Below are positions 56,589-64,000 of a stretch of 64,000 bases of DNA, piece by piece. The translations under genes were made by a program, and so were the position numbers. The DNA lies in NCBI RefSeq assembly GCF_003114855.1, contig NZ_BFBB01000004.1:268756-332755 (forward strand), given 5' to 3'. The DNA is from Leptospira ryugenii (GTDB lineage Bacteria > Spirochaetota > Leptospiria > Leptospirales > Leptospiraceae). The notes below the pieces were generated by a model. It searched no databases. It was not told the DNA's origin and worked only from the letters and a program-made list of their open reading frames with translations. How positions within the stretch are numbered: position 1 is the first letter of the stretch; each line of letters starts with the position of its first letter.

Positions 56589-58571
56589 ATGATGAGAATT
56601 ATTGTTTTATTATTCCTATTTGCCTTAGGCAGTCAATGTTCGACTGAGACACGAGAAAACTCTCTAAACGGAGCCTGGGAATTTATTTATTTACCGGTTT
56701 CTGAATCCTTTCCTTCAAAAGATGACCTTAAATGGAAAGCGTTTGAGCCTGGAGAGAATCTCTATACTCCGAATTCTCGCGTAGGGATCCTGTGGTATCG
56801 GACTACTTTTAACATTCTTCCTGGCTATAAATTGATGATACCGCCTGCAAGTGTCCCTGGTCTTTACCGAGTTTACGTTGACGGAGTTATGGTTCACTCA
56901 TTTGCCTCGCTATCGGAAGGTAAGGCCGATGTTCGCAAAGTCTGGCCTATTATAGATTTACCTCCACCGAATAAAAATAATCCGCAACATTCTAATCTTC
57001 TGATTTCTGCACATAATACGGATGACTATGGTGAAAGAGGCATCATGGGACCGATCTGGATAGGACCTGCTGACTCAATCCAAACTAGATTCCTACTTTC
57101 CCAGGCGGACACTCTCTTTCTCGGACTCGTCTTCTTAGCCTTGAGTCTTGCGACTTTTGCGGTCTCAATAGGCTTCAGTCGAGATTGGGGCACCTTTAAT
57201 TTTGGCTTTTTTCTGGCTTCTCTTGGTTCCTTGAGTGTTTTACGGTCGGATCTTGCATGGTATCTCAGTGGTTTAGGGGACGAATGGTTTACACTCCTTC
57301 GCCTTTCTTTTTTCTCCGTGCCTATAGGTTTATTTGGTATCGCATTGCCTATGTTTCGTGGAAAATCTAGGCGTATACTCTTTGCCCTCTACTCTCTTTT
57401 AGGTTCCTTCTTTTTTCTTTCATTCGCAAATGAGTTTACACTAACATTGAACGTATGGTTTGTGTTTCGTATTTTTTTGCTCATCATTATACCAGGAGCA
57501 CTAACCTTGGGAGCTCTGTCCATCATAGCCGCTATCCATGGAAACCGAGAACTTCGGCTATTTTCCATAGGTCTTTCTCTTTTTCTATTTGCCGCACTTA
57601 TTGATCTCGTAGATCGTTTTCTAGAACTGATCCCTTTTGGTTTGATCCATTGGGCACTGATTGCGTTCGTGGGAATCGTTCTATTTTTAATTACAGATAG
57701 GTTCTTTCAGTCACAAAGAGATCTAAGAGCCTACACAGACAATTTAGAAAAGACAAATCGTTCGCTTAGAAGATTTGTTCCCGATCAATTTTTAGATATT
57801 CTTGGCAAACCTTCACTTGTAGAAGTCAATCATGGCGATCAGGTTCAGCGAGAGATGACTGTTTTGTTCGCAGATATTAGATCATTTACTGAACTTTCAG
57901 AGTCGATGACTCCTCAAGAGAATTTCAATTTCCTTAACTCCTACTTACAGCGTGTGGGTCCTATTATTCGTGAGAACGGAGGATTTATCGATAAATACAT
58001 CGGTGATGCCATTATGGCACTATTTGACAGCAGCGAGGATGCGGTACGTGCAGCGATACAAATGCATGCAATGGTACGATCACATAACCAAGTTCGTATC
58101 GATACAAACCGAGTCCCAATCAAAATAGGCATAGGCATCCACCGAGGTATGGTAATGCTCGGAACCATCGGAGAAGTCGAGCGCATTGACAATACAGTGA
58201 TCGGAGATGCTGTAAATATTGCCTCCCGCTTAGAAGGTTTAACATCTGGGTATGGCGCGGGAGTATTATTGAGTTCTGATGTAGTACATGAGTTAAACGG
58301 TGATTATAAACTCAGAACCTTAGGAAAACATTTAGTAAAAGGAAAGCGCCTTCCTGTGCTTGTGTTTGAATTGCTCGATGTTGACACTCCAGATATATCT
58401 GAAAAAAAATTAGAGTATGATCCTTTCTTCCAAGAGGCAATCAAACATTTTGCAAAAGGGCAATTCAAACTTGCCCAAAAAACCTTATCATCATTGGTCC
58501 AATCAAATCCATATGATGGAGCAGCACAACGAATTCTGGAAAGATGCAAACGAATGTTACGTGTAAAATAA
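56589..58571 (+). CDS. lipidated 7TM receptor with class III adenylate/guanylate cyclase domain
   Basis: A 660-residue receptor. The N-terminus looks like a lipoprotein signal (LGSQC). A ~140-residue jelly-roll domain of the galactose-binding kind follows ('LWYRTTFNI', 'YRVYVDGVMVHSF'), then seven helices (about 165-380), a coiled coil and a class III cyclase domain (about 410-590). That domain has both metal Asp sites ('VLFADIRSFTELSE', 'FIDKYIGDAIMALF') and the 'NTVIGDAVNIASRLEG' segment with the transition-state Asn/Arg. The Lys in FIDKYIGD favours ATP over GTP, so cAMP is the likely product. The last ~60 residues resemble a helical repeat. Confidence 0.85.
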   Translation: MMRIIVLLFLFALGSQCSTETRENSLNGAWEFIYLPVSESFPSKDDLKWKAFEPGENLYTPNSRVGILWYRTTFNILPGYKLMIPPASVPGLYRVYVDGVMVHSFASLSEGKADVRKVWPIIDLPPPNKNNPQHSNLLISAHNTDDYGERGIMGPIWIGPADSIQTRFLLSQADTLFLGLVFLALSLATFAVSIGFSRDWGTFNFGFFLASLGSLSVLRSDLAWYLSGLGDEWFTLLRLSFFSVPIGLFGIALPMFRGKSRRILFALYSLLGSFFFLSFANEFTLTLNVWFVFRIFLLIIIPGALTLGALSIIAAIHGNRELRLFSIGLSLFLFAALIDLVDRFLELIPFGLIHWALIAFVGIVLFLITDRFFQSQRDLRAYTDNLEKTNRSLRRFVPDQFLDILGKPSLVEVNHGDQVQREMTVLFADIRSFTELSESMTPQENFNFLNSYLQRVGPIIRENGGFIDKYIGDAIMALFDSSEDAVRAAIQMHAMVRSHNQVRIDTNRVPIKIGIGIHRGMVMLGTIGEVERIDNTVIGDAVNIASRLEGLTSGYGAGVLLSSDVVHELNGDYKLRTLGKHLVKGKRLPVLVFELLDVDTPDISEKKLEYDPFFQEAIKHFAKGQFKLAQKTLSSLVQSNPYDGAAQRILERCKRMLRVK

Positions 58572-58992
58572 AGTAAACATTCTACGAGATCTTATTCAAT
58601 CTTCTTTTCTTGACCAAATGACTATCCAACACTTTCCCTGACTCAATCGAATTGGAGATGTCCAATGATCGATTCACGGATTCTGCTTAAGTAATCCTTC
58701 AAATAAGTATGATGCATGGACGGATGGCAAGTCCAGCGAAGTATTTTCTACAATTAGGATCATCAGATCGTACGCTTCAAATTTTCTGCAGGAAAATTGC
58801 CTAATACTTTATCCCAAGGTTCTCAGGACTTATCCTAGAAATTATAGCTATGCCAGAGAATGAAAATTAGTCTCTTCAGCTCAATCACAATTCAATTATT
58901 TATTTTGAGTTGATGAGAATCTTCAACATCTTAGCCTATTCAATTGTATTTTGGCAGAAGCTTCATACGTATAAAACCTAGGATACCATCCA
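58572..58992. other. 421-bp intergenic region
   Basis: No gene, RNA or clear terminator is seen. It must contain the promoter of the Lcl_C lipoprotein. Confidence 0.4.
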
Positions 58993-60504
58993 GTGCATAT
59001 TATTACTCATTTCTTTTGGTTTGTGCTACCTCCCAGTCATGCGAGAAGATTCTTTTTTTTTATTCTTTTTTTAACAAGTTGTAAGTCTCCAAACCTCAAT
59101 GACCCCTGTGATCCCTCTAGTGAAAAAAGTAGAGAGCGGTTGCTACTCAATACAATTTCTAGACAATTCACTTCATTCTGTGGTTTAAATTCTAACAATA
59201 ATGCGAATTCACTAGGATCCAAAATCATTACGAGCTTTCGGTTTGCGTCTGGTCAGACAGGCTTAAACAAAGACTACGTTGGAAGCATTTCAGGAACAAA
59301 TATAAACATCGAGATCCCATATGGACTAGGATTAAACCTCGTTCCTACCTTTGAATTCACGGGCAAGTCTGTCTCGGTCGGTAGTGTTGAACAAACCTCC
59401 GCGAGCACAATCAATAATTTTGCATCTAACAGCATTTATACTGTCACTGCCTTTGATGGCACTACGCAAAACTATACGGTCAATGTATATCAGATCACTC
59501 CAGTGGCAGATACTGGACAAACTAATTGTTTCAATTATGGCACTCCTGCAAGTTGTGCAACGACCTCGGCTAGTTTTCCAAACCAAGATGGAGAGCTGCA
59601 AAATTTTCCCAATGCCAAAGGTACACAACCCATCACAACTAACTCTGGCTATCCGAACGACCCAATCAACAAAGATACCCTAAAAGGTATTGTTTGGAAA
59701 ACCTGCCACGAAGGTCAGACTGGTTCCGGGTGCGCAGGCACTGCAAGCAATCTAGATCATACATCTGCTACTACTGCCTGCAATAATTTAAATTCTTTAA
59801 ATTCGGGTGCAGGCTATGCGGGTTTAAAAAACTGGAGGCTCCCCAGCATACAGGAGTTAAATCAGTTGATGGAATACAATGGCTCTACCAATAATACAAA
59901 TTATTGGAACTCTACCTTATTCCCCAATCCACCTTCATCAAACACATCTCCTTTTGCCTGGTCTTCTTCCACTCTCATCGGAGCGGGAGCTGCCATGAGC
60001 CATAACAATCAATACATTACCAATACAGCTACTAGTTCATTCAATCGAGCCCATTGTGTTAGTGGGTTCCCACAACCTAGCTTTGATATGGTTGACAATG
60101 GCAATGGCACTATCCTCGATAAACGTACCAAACTCATTTGGCAAAAATGTGCCTTAGGCCAAACCAATGATGCTTCCTGTACGGGAACACCCAGTTTACA
60201 AAACTGGTCAAACTCACTCTTAGGTTGCAAAAATTTGACTTTGGCCGGTAAATCTTGGCGTTTGCCCAACGTGAATGAGATGGTGACACTCCTTGATCTG
60301 AGTTTACTCTCGACCCAAAAAATCAATGCCACGTACTTTCCGAACTTTTCAGCCGCAGGTGTAGCTTATGACACGAGTTCTGCTAACCAACAGAATGTTG
60401 TGTACAATCAAATGTTCATGCCAAGTGCACCGGAATTCCAAGGAATCTCAGGGAAGGGTGTAAGCAATAATTACAATGCTCGCTGTGTCGCTGGACCGGA
60501 ATAA
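58993..60504 (+). CDS. lipoprotein with two Lcl_C (DUF1566) domains
   Basis: A 503-residue predicted lipoprotein. No in-frame ATG precedes the signal peptide; starts are GTG 58993 (AGGA 9 nt upstream) or GTG 59023. The lipobox FLTSC leads into the exact CX8CX23C module (CKSPNLNDPCDP). Residues ~80-165 form a DUF5018-like beta domain ('TSFRFASGQTGL' to 'YTVTAFDGTTQNYTVNV'). Two Lcl_C domains follow, each with 'GIVWKTC' or 'KLIWQKC', 'GCAGT' or 'SCTGT' and 'WRLPS--EL' or 'WRLPNVNEM'. These domains relate to Legionella collagen-like and C-type-lectin-like folds and suggest glycan or host/biofilm binding. Confidence 0.75.
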   Translation: MHIITHFFWFVLPPSHARRFFFFILFLTSCKSPNLNDPCDPSSEKSRERLLLNTISRQFTSFCGLNSNNNANSLGSKIITSFRFASGQTGLNKDYVGSISGTNINIEIPYGLGLNLVPTFEFTGKSVSVGSVEQTSASTINNFASNSIYTVTAFDGTTQNYTVNVYQITPVADTGQTNCFNYGTPASCATTSASFPNQDGELQNFPNAKGTQPITTNSGYPNDPINKDTLKGIVWKTCHEGQTGSGCAGTASNLDHTSATTACNNLNSLNSGAGYAGLKNWRLPSIQELNQLMEYNGSTNNTNYWNSTLFPNPPSSNTSPFAWSSSTLIGAGAAMSHNNQYITNTATSSFNRAHCVSGFPQPSFDMVDNGNGTILDKRTKLIWQKCALGQTNDASCTGTPSLQNWSNSLLGCKNLTLAGKSWRLPNVNEMVTLLDLSLLSTQKINATYFPNFSAAGVAYDTSSANQQNVVYNQMFMPSAPEFQGISGKGVSNNYNARCVAGPE

Positions 60505-60950
60505 AGTTACCTATAGCCTCTTAATATCTGCTTGCTTGGCATTTCCAGCGCTTGGCGATAGAACTTAAGCCTTTTACCCTCTCTCTCGACCTATTGGAAG
60601 AGAAAGAGCTGCAGCAAATGCCGGTTTGCAATAGCTTTACAGAGGTTTAAATCGAATATATACATGTTTTCCCACCATACGAGGGGAGAATTCGCAATAA
60701 CTCTATTACTTTGGTCCCTTTTCTCTGAAAAAACCAAATTTTGGGGTATTAAATCAAAAAACTACTGAGAAATCGACTTGCGGTACTTATGTGGAAGTTA
60801 TTGAGCTGTAAGATTTCAATAAATTCTTTGCCTTTTAAGATTCAATGAAATGTTTTATATTTTAGATAAAAATATAATTTACTTTCTGAGATACTTAATC
60901 GAAATAACGCATAACAATAAGTAAGGGACTTTTTAAAGTTAGGAGAAAAT
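60505..60950. other. 446-bp intergenic region
   Basis: No gene or RNA recognised; AT-rich towards the downstream lipoprotein gene, whose promoter it should carry. Confidence 0.4.
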
Positions 60951-61472
60951 ATGAAGAATTTAAGATTGGGCGCTTTTTTGATTATAGCTTTCAGCTTAGT
61001 CTTTAATTGCAGCACGACTGCAAAAAGAGTAGGTGACTATCAAGCGCCAAACTACCAAGTAATTAAGCTAAGTGATAAAATCACCTTGAAGTATTTACCT
61101 GAGGCTGAGACTGAAATCAAAGGTGGAGATGTATTCAAGGAAGAGGTATTCCTCAATTTGTTTAAATCCAAATTGAAAGATAAGGGTGTATTTTCAGAAA
61201 AGGCTAAGGAAACCATCGAAATCCAAATTAATGATGCAAGATTTCGTTCTGCCGGAGTGGCAATTTGGGTTGGTACCTTCGCTGGAGCGGATTCTATCGA
61301 TATAGATTTAACTATTAAGGATGCGAAAGGAAATATCATCGATCAGCATAAAATAAAAGTTTCCTATGCATTGGGTGGTTTCGGTGGTGGCCCGAATAGT
61401 GTAAGGTCTGAATACTTTTACAATAAAATTATCAATCTAACATTACAGCAACTAGGTTATCCCACAGATTAA
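60951..61472 (+). CDS. DUF4410-like lipoprotein
   Basis: A 173-residue predicted lipoprotein with a strong TTAGGAG ribosome site and lipobox LVFNC. The domain has 'FKEEVFLNLFKSKLKDKGVF', 'TIEIQINDARFRSAGVAIWV' and 'IDIDLTIKDAKGNIIDQHKIK', a layout like DUF4410 and related outer-membrane lipoproteins of unknown role. Transcribed alone and closed by a terminator. Confidence 0.65.
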   Translation: MKNLRLGAFLIIAFSLVFNCSTTAKRVGDYQAPNYQVIKLSDKITLKYLPEAETEIKGGDVFKEEVFLNLFKSKLKDKGVFSEKAKETIEIQINDARFRSAGVAIWVGTFAGADSIDIDLTIKDAKGNIIDQHKIKVSYALGGFGGGPNSVRSEYFYNKIINLTLQQLGYPTD

Positions 61473-62187
61473 CAAAACCTAAAATTGGCGGAGTCAGGCT
61501 TTTTGCCTGACTTTCTTAAATAGATTTTTAGCTTCTTTTCGTATAGTGAACTTTCAATAAACGAAAAACGATGTATACAGATTAGCAGCTCCTTCTGTGT
61601 TGAAAATTTTGGCAAATTGTCTAGTTAAGTTTACTTTTAAATTCATTCACTGGAGCTTTTTTAGGAATGACTTTAGGATTCATTAATAGGAATCCGATTC
61701 TCTTCTAGGATCGCAACTCTGCGTTAAATTAAGATTTAAATCAGCTTACTTATCGATTACTTTCTCTCGATACAATCTCCTTGAAAAACATCTGCCTAGC
61801 GTTTAAAAGTCTATCTTCTAGTCGAAATTTTGCGAATGCTAGTTGTTACCAAAATTTGGAAGCAATGAAGCTGGATTGAATATACAAAAACATAGAATCC
61901 AAATTGCTAGTTAATCAAAAAATTGGAATCATTTTCAGCTGTAATGGATGGAGAGATTATCTCAGTATCGAAGTAAATAATTTTATTCCTAAATAGAATG
62001 ATGTTATTATTAACCTTTCATCTTTAACTCCTTCTAAAAAATTAATCCGTAAGTTCATTTTATTTAAATTATCTTTTGCTCTATTGATTCTAGTTAGGTC
62101 ATTTCTCCAAAAAATGATGCTTAGAAAGACTCAATATACCCTTGGATCTGAGGATCCAGGCTTTTATTCTTTTCTAACAATCTACAT
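61473..62187. other. ~700-bp intergenic region without genes
   Basis: Apart from the terminator at its left end I see no coding signal, RNA or repeat in this AT-rich stretch. Confidence 0.4.
61492..61516 (+). terminator. rho-independent terminator
   Basis: AGTCAGGC (61492-61499) pairs with GCCTGACT (61505-61512) around a TTTTT loop, followed by TTCTT. It lies 19 nt after the DUF4410-like gene. Confidence 0.75.
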
Positions 62188-62424
62188 TCGACAAGGCTTC
62201 TATCTTTAAAGCTCTCCTCTTCCACGATTGATTCCCATCAACCACGTCACGGGAAAGCCTGCGGAGCACAAAGCAGCAATGCCTCGACTGCGAGACTACA
62301 ATTCGCGGGCGTGATGCAAAGCATTTAGCCGCGAAATTGTTCGGCGCCGACCACCAAACAGAACGTAAAGAAACAAACAATGCTATCGTGACATACAAGA
62401 ACCTAATCCTGTATATTGTAATAT
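62188..62424 (-). repeat. decayed copy of the 23S rRNA downstream flank
   Basis: This stretch is homologous to 63685-63920. Shared blocks include GGAAAGCCTGCGGAGCAC, CCGACCACCAAACAGAACGT and CTAATCCTGTATATTGTAAT. The central part (about 62285-62335) has diverged most. It continues without a break into the 23S remnant, so flank and rRNA were copied together. Confidence 0.85.
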
Positions 62425-62690
<266 letters not shown>

Positions 62691-62911
62691 TTCGGGCCAG
62701 ACGAGTTTTGGCTAGGCTACGCTCCGCCAAACTCGCATTCTCGCTCCCTATGGGTCGGCTTGCGAATGGTTCGACCAACCCGATCCTCTCAATTGGTTTT
62801 GTTAGTTAGGGCGTTCCCGATTTGGTTGGTGTTTTAAAATTTTTTAGTAAAAGGGTCGGGCTCTCCCTCGACGAGGGCGCACGGTCGATCCCTAACGCGG
62901 AGAAAGCAAGA
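62691..62911. repeat. GC-rich patch of imperfect palindromes
   Basis: Several hairpins lie in succession: CGAGTTTTGGC with GCCAAACTCG (about 62709-62743), CATTCTCGC with GCGAATG (about 62741-62770), and GTTAGGG with CCCTAAC enclosing ~80 nt to 62895. The base composition is clearly higher in GC than the flanks. It looks like a degenerate intergenic repeat, not a gene. Confidence 0.4.
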
Positions 62912-63199
62912 TTAATTTCTCCCTATCCAATAATCTAGTTCTCGATGTTGATTTGCAACTGCGATGATAAGGATACGATCTGCCTCTATCGATTATAAAA
63001 TCTTATATGGAAACTTATGAAAGATATACTTCCTTATTTCCCCAGATTCTACTGACCAAGCCATGGGATAATCCGAGATTCTTTTTATGGCTTTCCAGAT
63101 TTCTTCTCGAAATCGTAGACAAAGACCATCGTATTCCATTTCATAAAAAATAGTGGCATCGCCCAATACATTGCCTTTGGACTCTTTCATAAAAGCCAA
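62912..63199 (-). pseudogene. ParE/RelE-superfamily toxin pseudogene
   Basis: Reading from about 63199, the frame shows the ParE pattern: 'GDATIFYEMEYDGLCLRFRE', 'IKRISDYPMAW', 'IRKYIFHKFPYKIL'. A TAA at 62993-62995 then replaces the Tyr codon that normally follows. The same frame continues as 'SIEADRILIIAVANQHRELD' and 'YWIGRN' to a natural TAA at 62912. One nonsense change in an otherwise intact C-terminus shows recent inactivation. The N-terminus (before MKES) is also eroded, with an in-frame TAG about 45 nt upstream of 63199. No antitoxin gene is recognisable. Confidence 0.7.
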
Positions 63200-63377
63200 A
63201 ATATAGTCGCCTTTAAGCCGGCTGGCTTCCTATAATGAGCATTGTGTCGCGAATATCGGGCATCCCTCTTGATTTTTTGGGTGTGGTTCTGGAAAAAACC
63301 CTACCAACTTCCTACATGGTCATGGTTGACGATTCATTTTTCTATAATTCTCAACACAATACCACTTTTCCTACCGT

Positions 63378-63410
63378 AAAATAAAAAAGCCCGTATCTTT
63401 CGACACGAGC
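63378..63410 (-). terminator. rho-independent terminator (second, distal to 23S)
   Basis: On the minus strand a 9-bp stem (63402-63410 with 63389-63397) with a GAAA tetraloop is followed by TTTTTTATTTT. It is closely similar to the terminator 256 bp upstream of it at 63634-63668. Confidence 0.8.
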
Positions 63411-63633
63411 TCATTAATCTCAAAACAACTAAAATATACAACTTCTTCTCTTCAGTGTTCATTCCCGCAAACGCCACCTCAAACTAAAACGAGGGAAAGC
63501 CTGAGCTCCATGTCTTCCTAACTCCTTCTCACGGGACATCCATGTCCAGACTCGCGAGCTACGCACTCCTGCTCCGCCACCGATGGAAATACATTCCGCA
63601 ATAGTTACTTAAAATAGAAAATCAACATCCCGC

Positions 63634-63668
63634 AAAATAAAAAAGCCTCACATCTTTCGACGTAAGGC
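63634..63668 (-). terminator. rho-independent terminator (first, distal to 23S)
   Basis: On the minus strand a 10-bp stem (63659-63668 with 63645-63654) with a GAAA tetraloop is followed by TTTTTTATTTT. It is the first strong stop signal after the 23S rRNA gene, about 250 nt beyond its mature end. Confidence 0.85.
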
Positions 63669-63684
63669 TTCTCCCAACTTTTAT

Positions 63685-63920
63685 ACGACAAGGCTTCCAT
63701 CTTTTTAGCTCTCCTCATACACGATTGATTCTCATCAACCACGTCGAGGGAAAGCCTGCGGAGCACGAAGCAGCACTGCTGCGACTGCGAGCACCCAACC
63801 GTTTGCGTGACCCTCGGGGTCTAGCAAACGAGTTGTTCGGGGCCGACCACCAAACAGAACGTAAAGAAACAAACAATGCTATCGTGACATACAGGAACCT
63901 AATCCTGTATATTGTAATAT
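63685..63920 (-). repeat. 23S rRNA downstream flank (source copy of the duplication)
   Basis: This is the transcribed spacer between the 23S 3' end and the terminator, duplicated at 62188-62424. It contains an 8-bp perfect hairpin (63889-63896 with 63903-63910) just after the mature end, perhaps a processing signal. A weaker match to part of it (AACGAGGGAAAGCCTG) also occurs near 63490. Confidence 0.8.
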
Positions 63921-64000
63921 GGTCAAGCCGATCGAGCGATTAGTATCACTTGGCTGAATCCATTACTGAACTTACACCTGTGACCTATCAACCGGGTCGT
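63921..64000 (-). rRNA. rrl: 23S ribosomal RNA, 3' end (partial, runs off window)
   Basis: The reverse complement gives the conserved 23S 3' terminus ending GGCTTGACC at 63921; the plus-strand form includes ATCGAGCGATTAGTATCACT and TGACCTATCAACC. Only about 80 nt lie inside the window. No 5S or 16S gene or tRNA follows within the downstream 1.5 kb, consistent with the unlinked rRNA genes of Leptospira. Confidence 0.9.

Noticed and set aside
63840..63870. possible 5S rRNA start after 23S (minus-strand TTTGGTGGTC)
   Set aside because: Only about ten bases resemble a 5S start; the expected conserved 5S core does not follow.
63725..63943. 72-codon plus-strand open frame
   Set aside because: It covers the 23S 3' end and its duplicated flank on the opposite strand; not protein coding.

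Overview
The window looks like a chromosomal segment of a spirochaete of the genus Leptospira, most likely an environmental (saprophyte-like) species. This is inferred from AT-rich DNA, about sixteen proteins with relaxed spirochaetal lipoboxes, many membrane-embedded signalling proteins, Leptospira-style repeat lipoproteins (delta-60, SBBP, FG-GAP, He_PIG, Lcl_C), and a 23S rRNA gene whose 3' flank carries no other rRNA gene.

Left part (1-33.8 kb): a mosaic of short transcription units. It holds surface lipoproteins, two chemoreceptors, a PAS histidine kinase, an arginine deiminase/amidinotransferase-like gene behind an FNR-type box with a Crp/Fnr gene downstream, a photolyase, and divergent or linked regulator-target pairs (Rrf2/DoxX, TetR/outer-membrane barrel, MarR/thioesterase/pirin) with visible palindromic operators. 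Two lipoproteins at 27.5-31.2 kb are each built of seven repeats, as expected for seven-bladed propellers.

Centre (34.0-48.6 kb): the most interesting region, a tight 14.5-kb five-gene operon. Its first gene encodes one 749-residue protein joining a 2Fe-2S ferredoxin, a ferredoxin reductase and an AlkB/XylM-type membrane diiron hydroxylase. Three giant lipoproteins follow (1017, 1408 and 1210 aa). The first two are paralogues with segments resembling tubular lipid-binding (TULIP/BPI) domains. The last gene is a FadL/OmpP1/TodX-type outer-membrane hydrocarbon channel. Together they suggest a complete route for alkanes or similar hydrophobic compounds: entry through the outer membrane, periplasmic carriage, and oxidation at the inner membrane. 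A promoter with a 26-bp near-palindrome over its -10 element precedes the operon.

Right part (48.6-61.5 kb): a DUF445 protein, a TetR regulator, a three-lipoprotein cassette with 4-nt overlaps, two 7TM receptors that carry lipoprotein signals (one ending in an AraC domain, one in a class III nucleotide cyclase), a seven-repeat He_PIG lipoprotein and a two-copy Lcl_C lipoprotein.

Right end (62.2-64.0 kb): the 3' end of a 23S rRNA gene on the minus strand runs off the window. A decayed second copy of the last ~265 nt of 23S rRNA plus its ~235-bp downstream flank lies 1.5 kb away in the same orientation, with a ParE-type toxin pseudogene and two near-identical terminators between them.

Across the window, four lipoproteins with unrelated C-terminal domains share an N-terminal module with the exact spacing lipid-Cys-X8-Cys-Asp-Pro-X21-Cys; two others carry degenerate forms.
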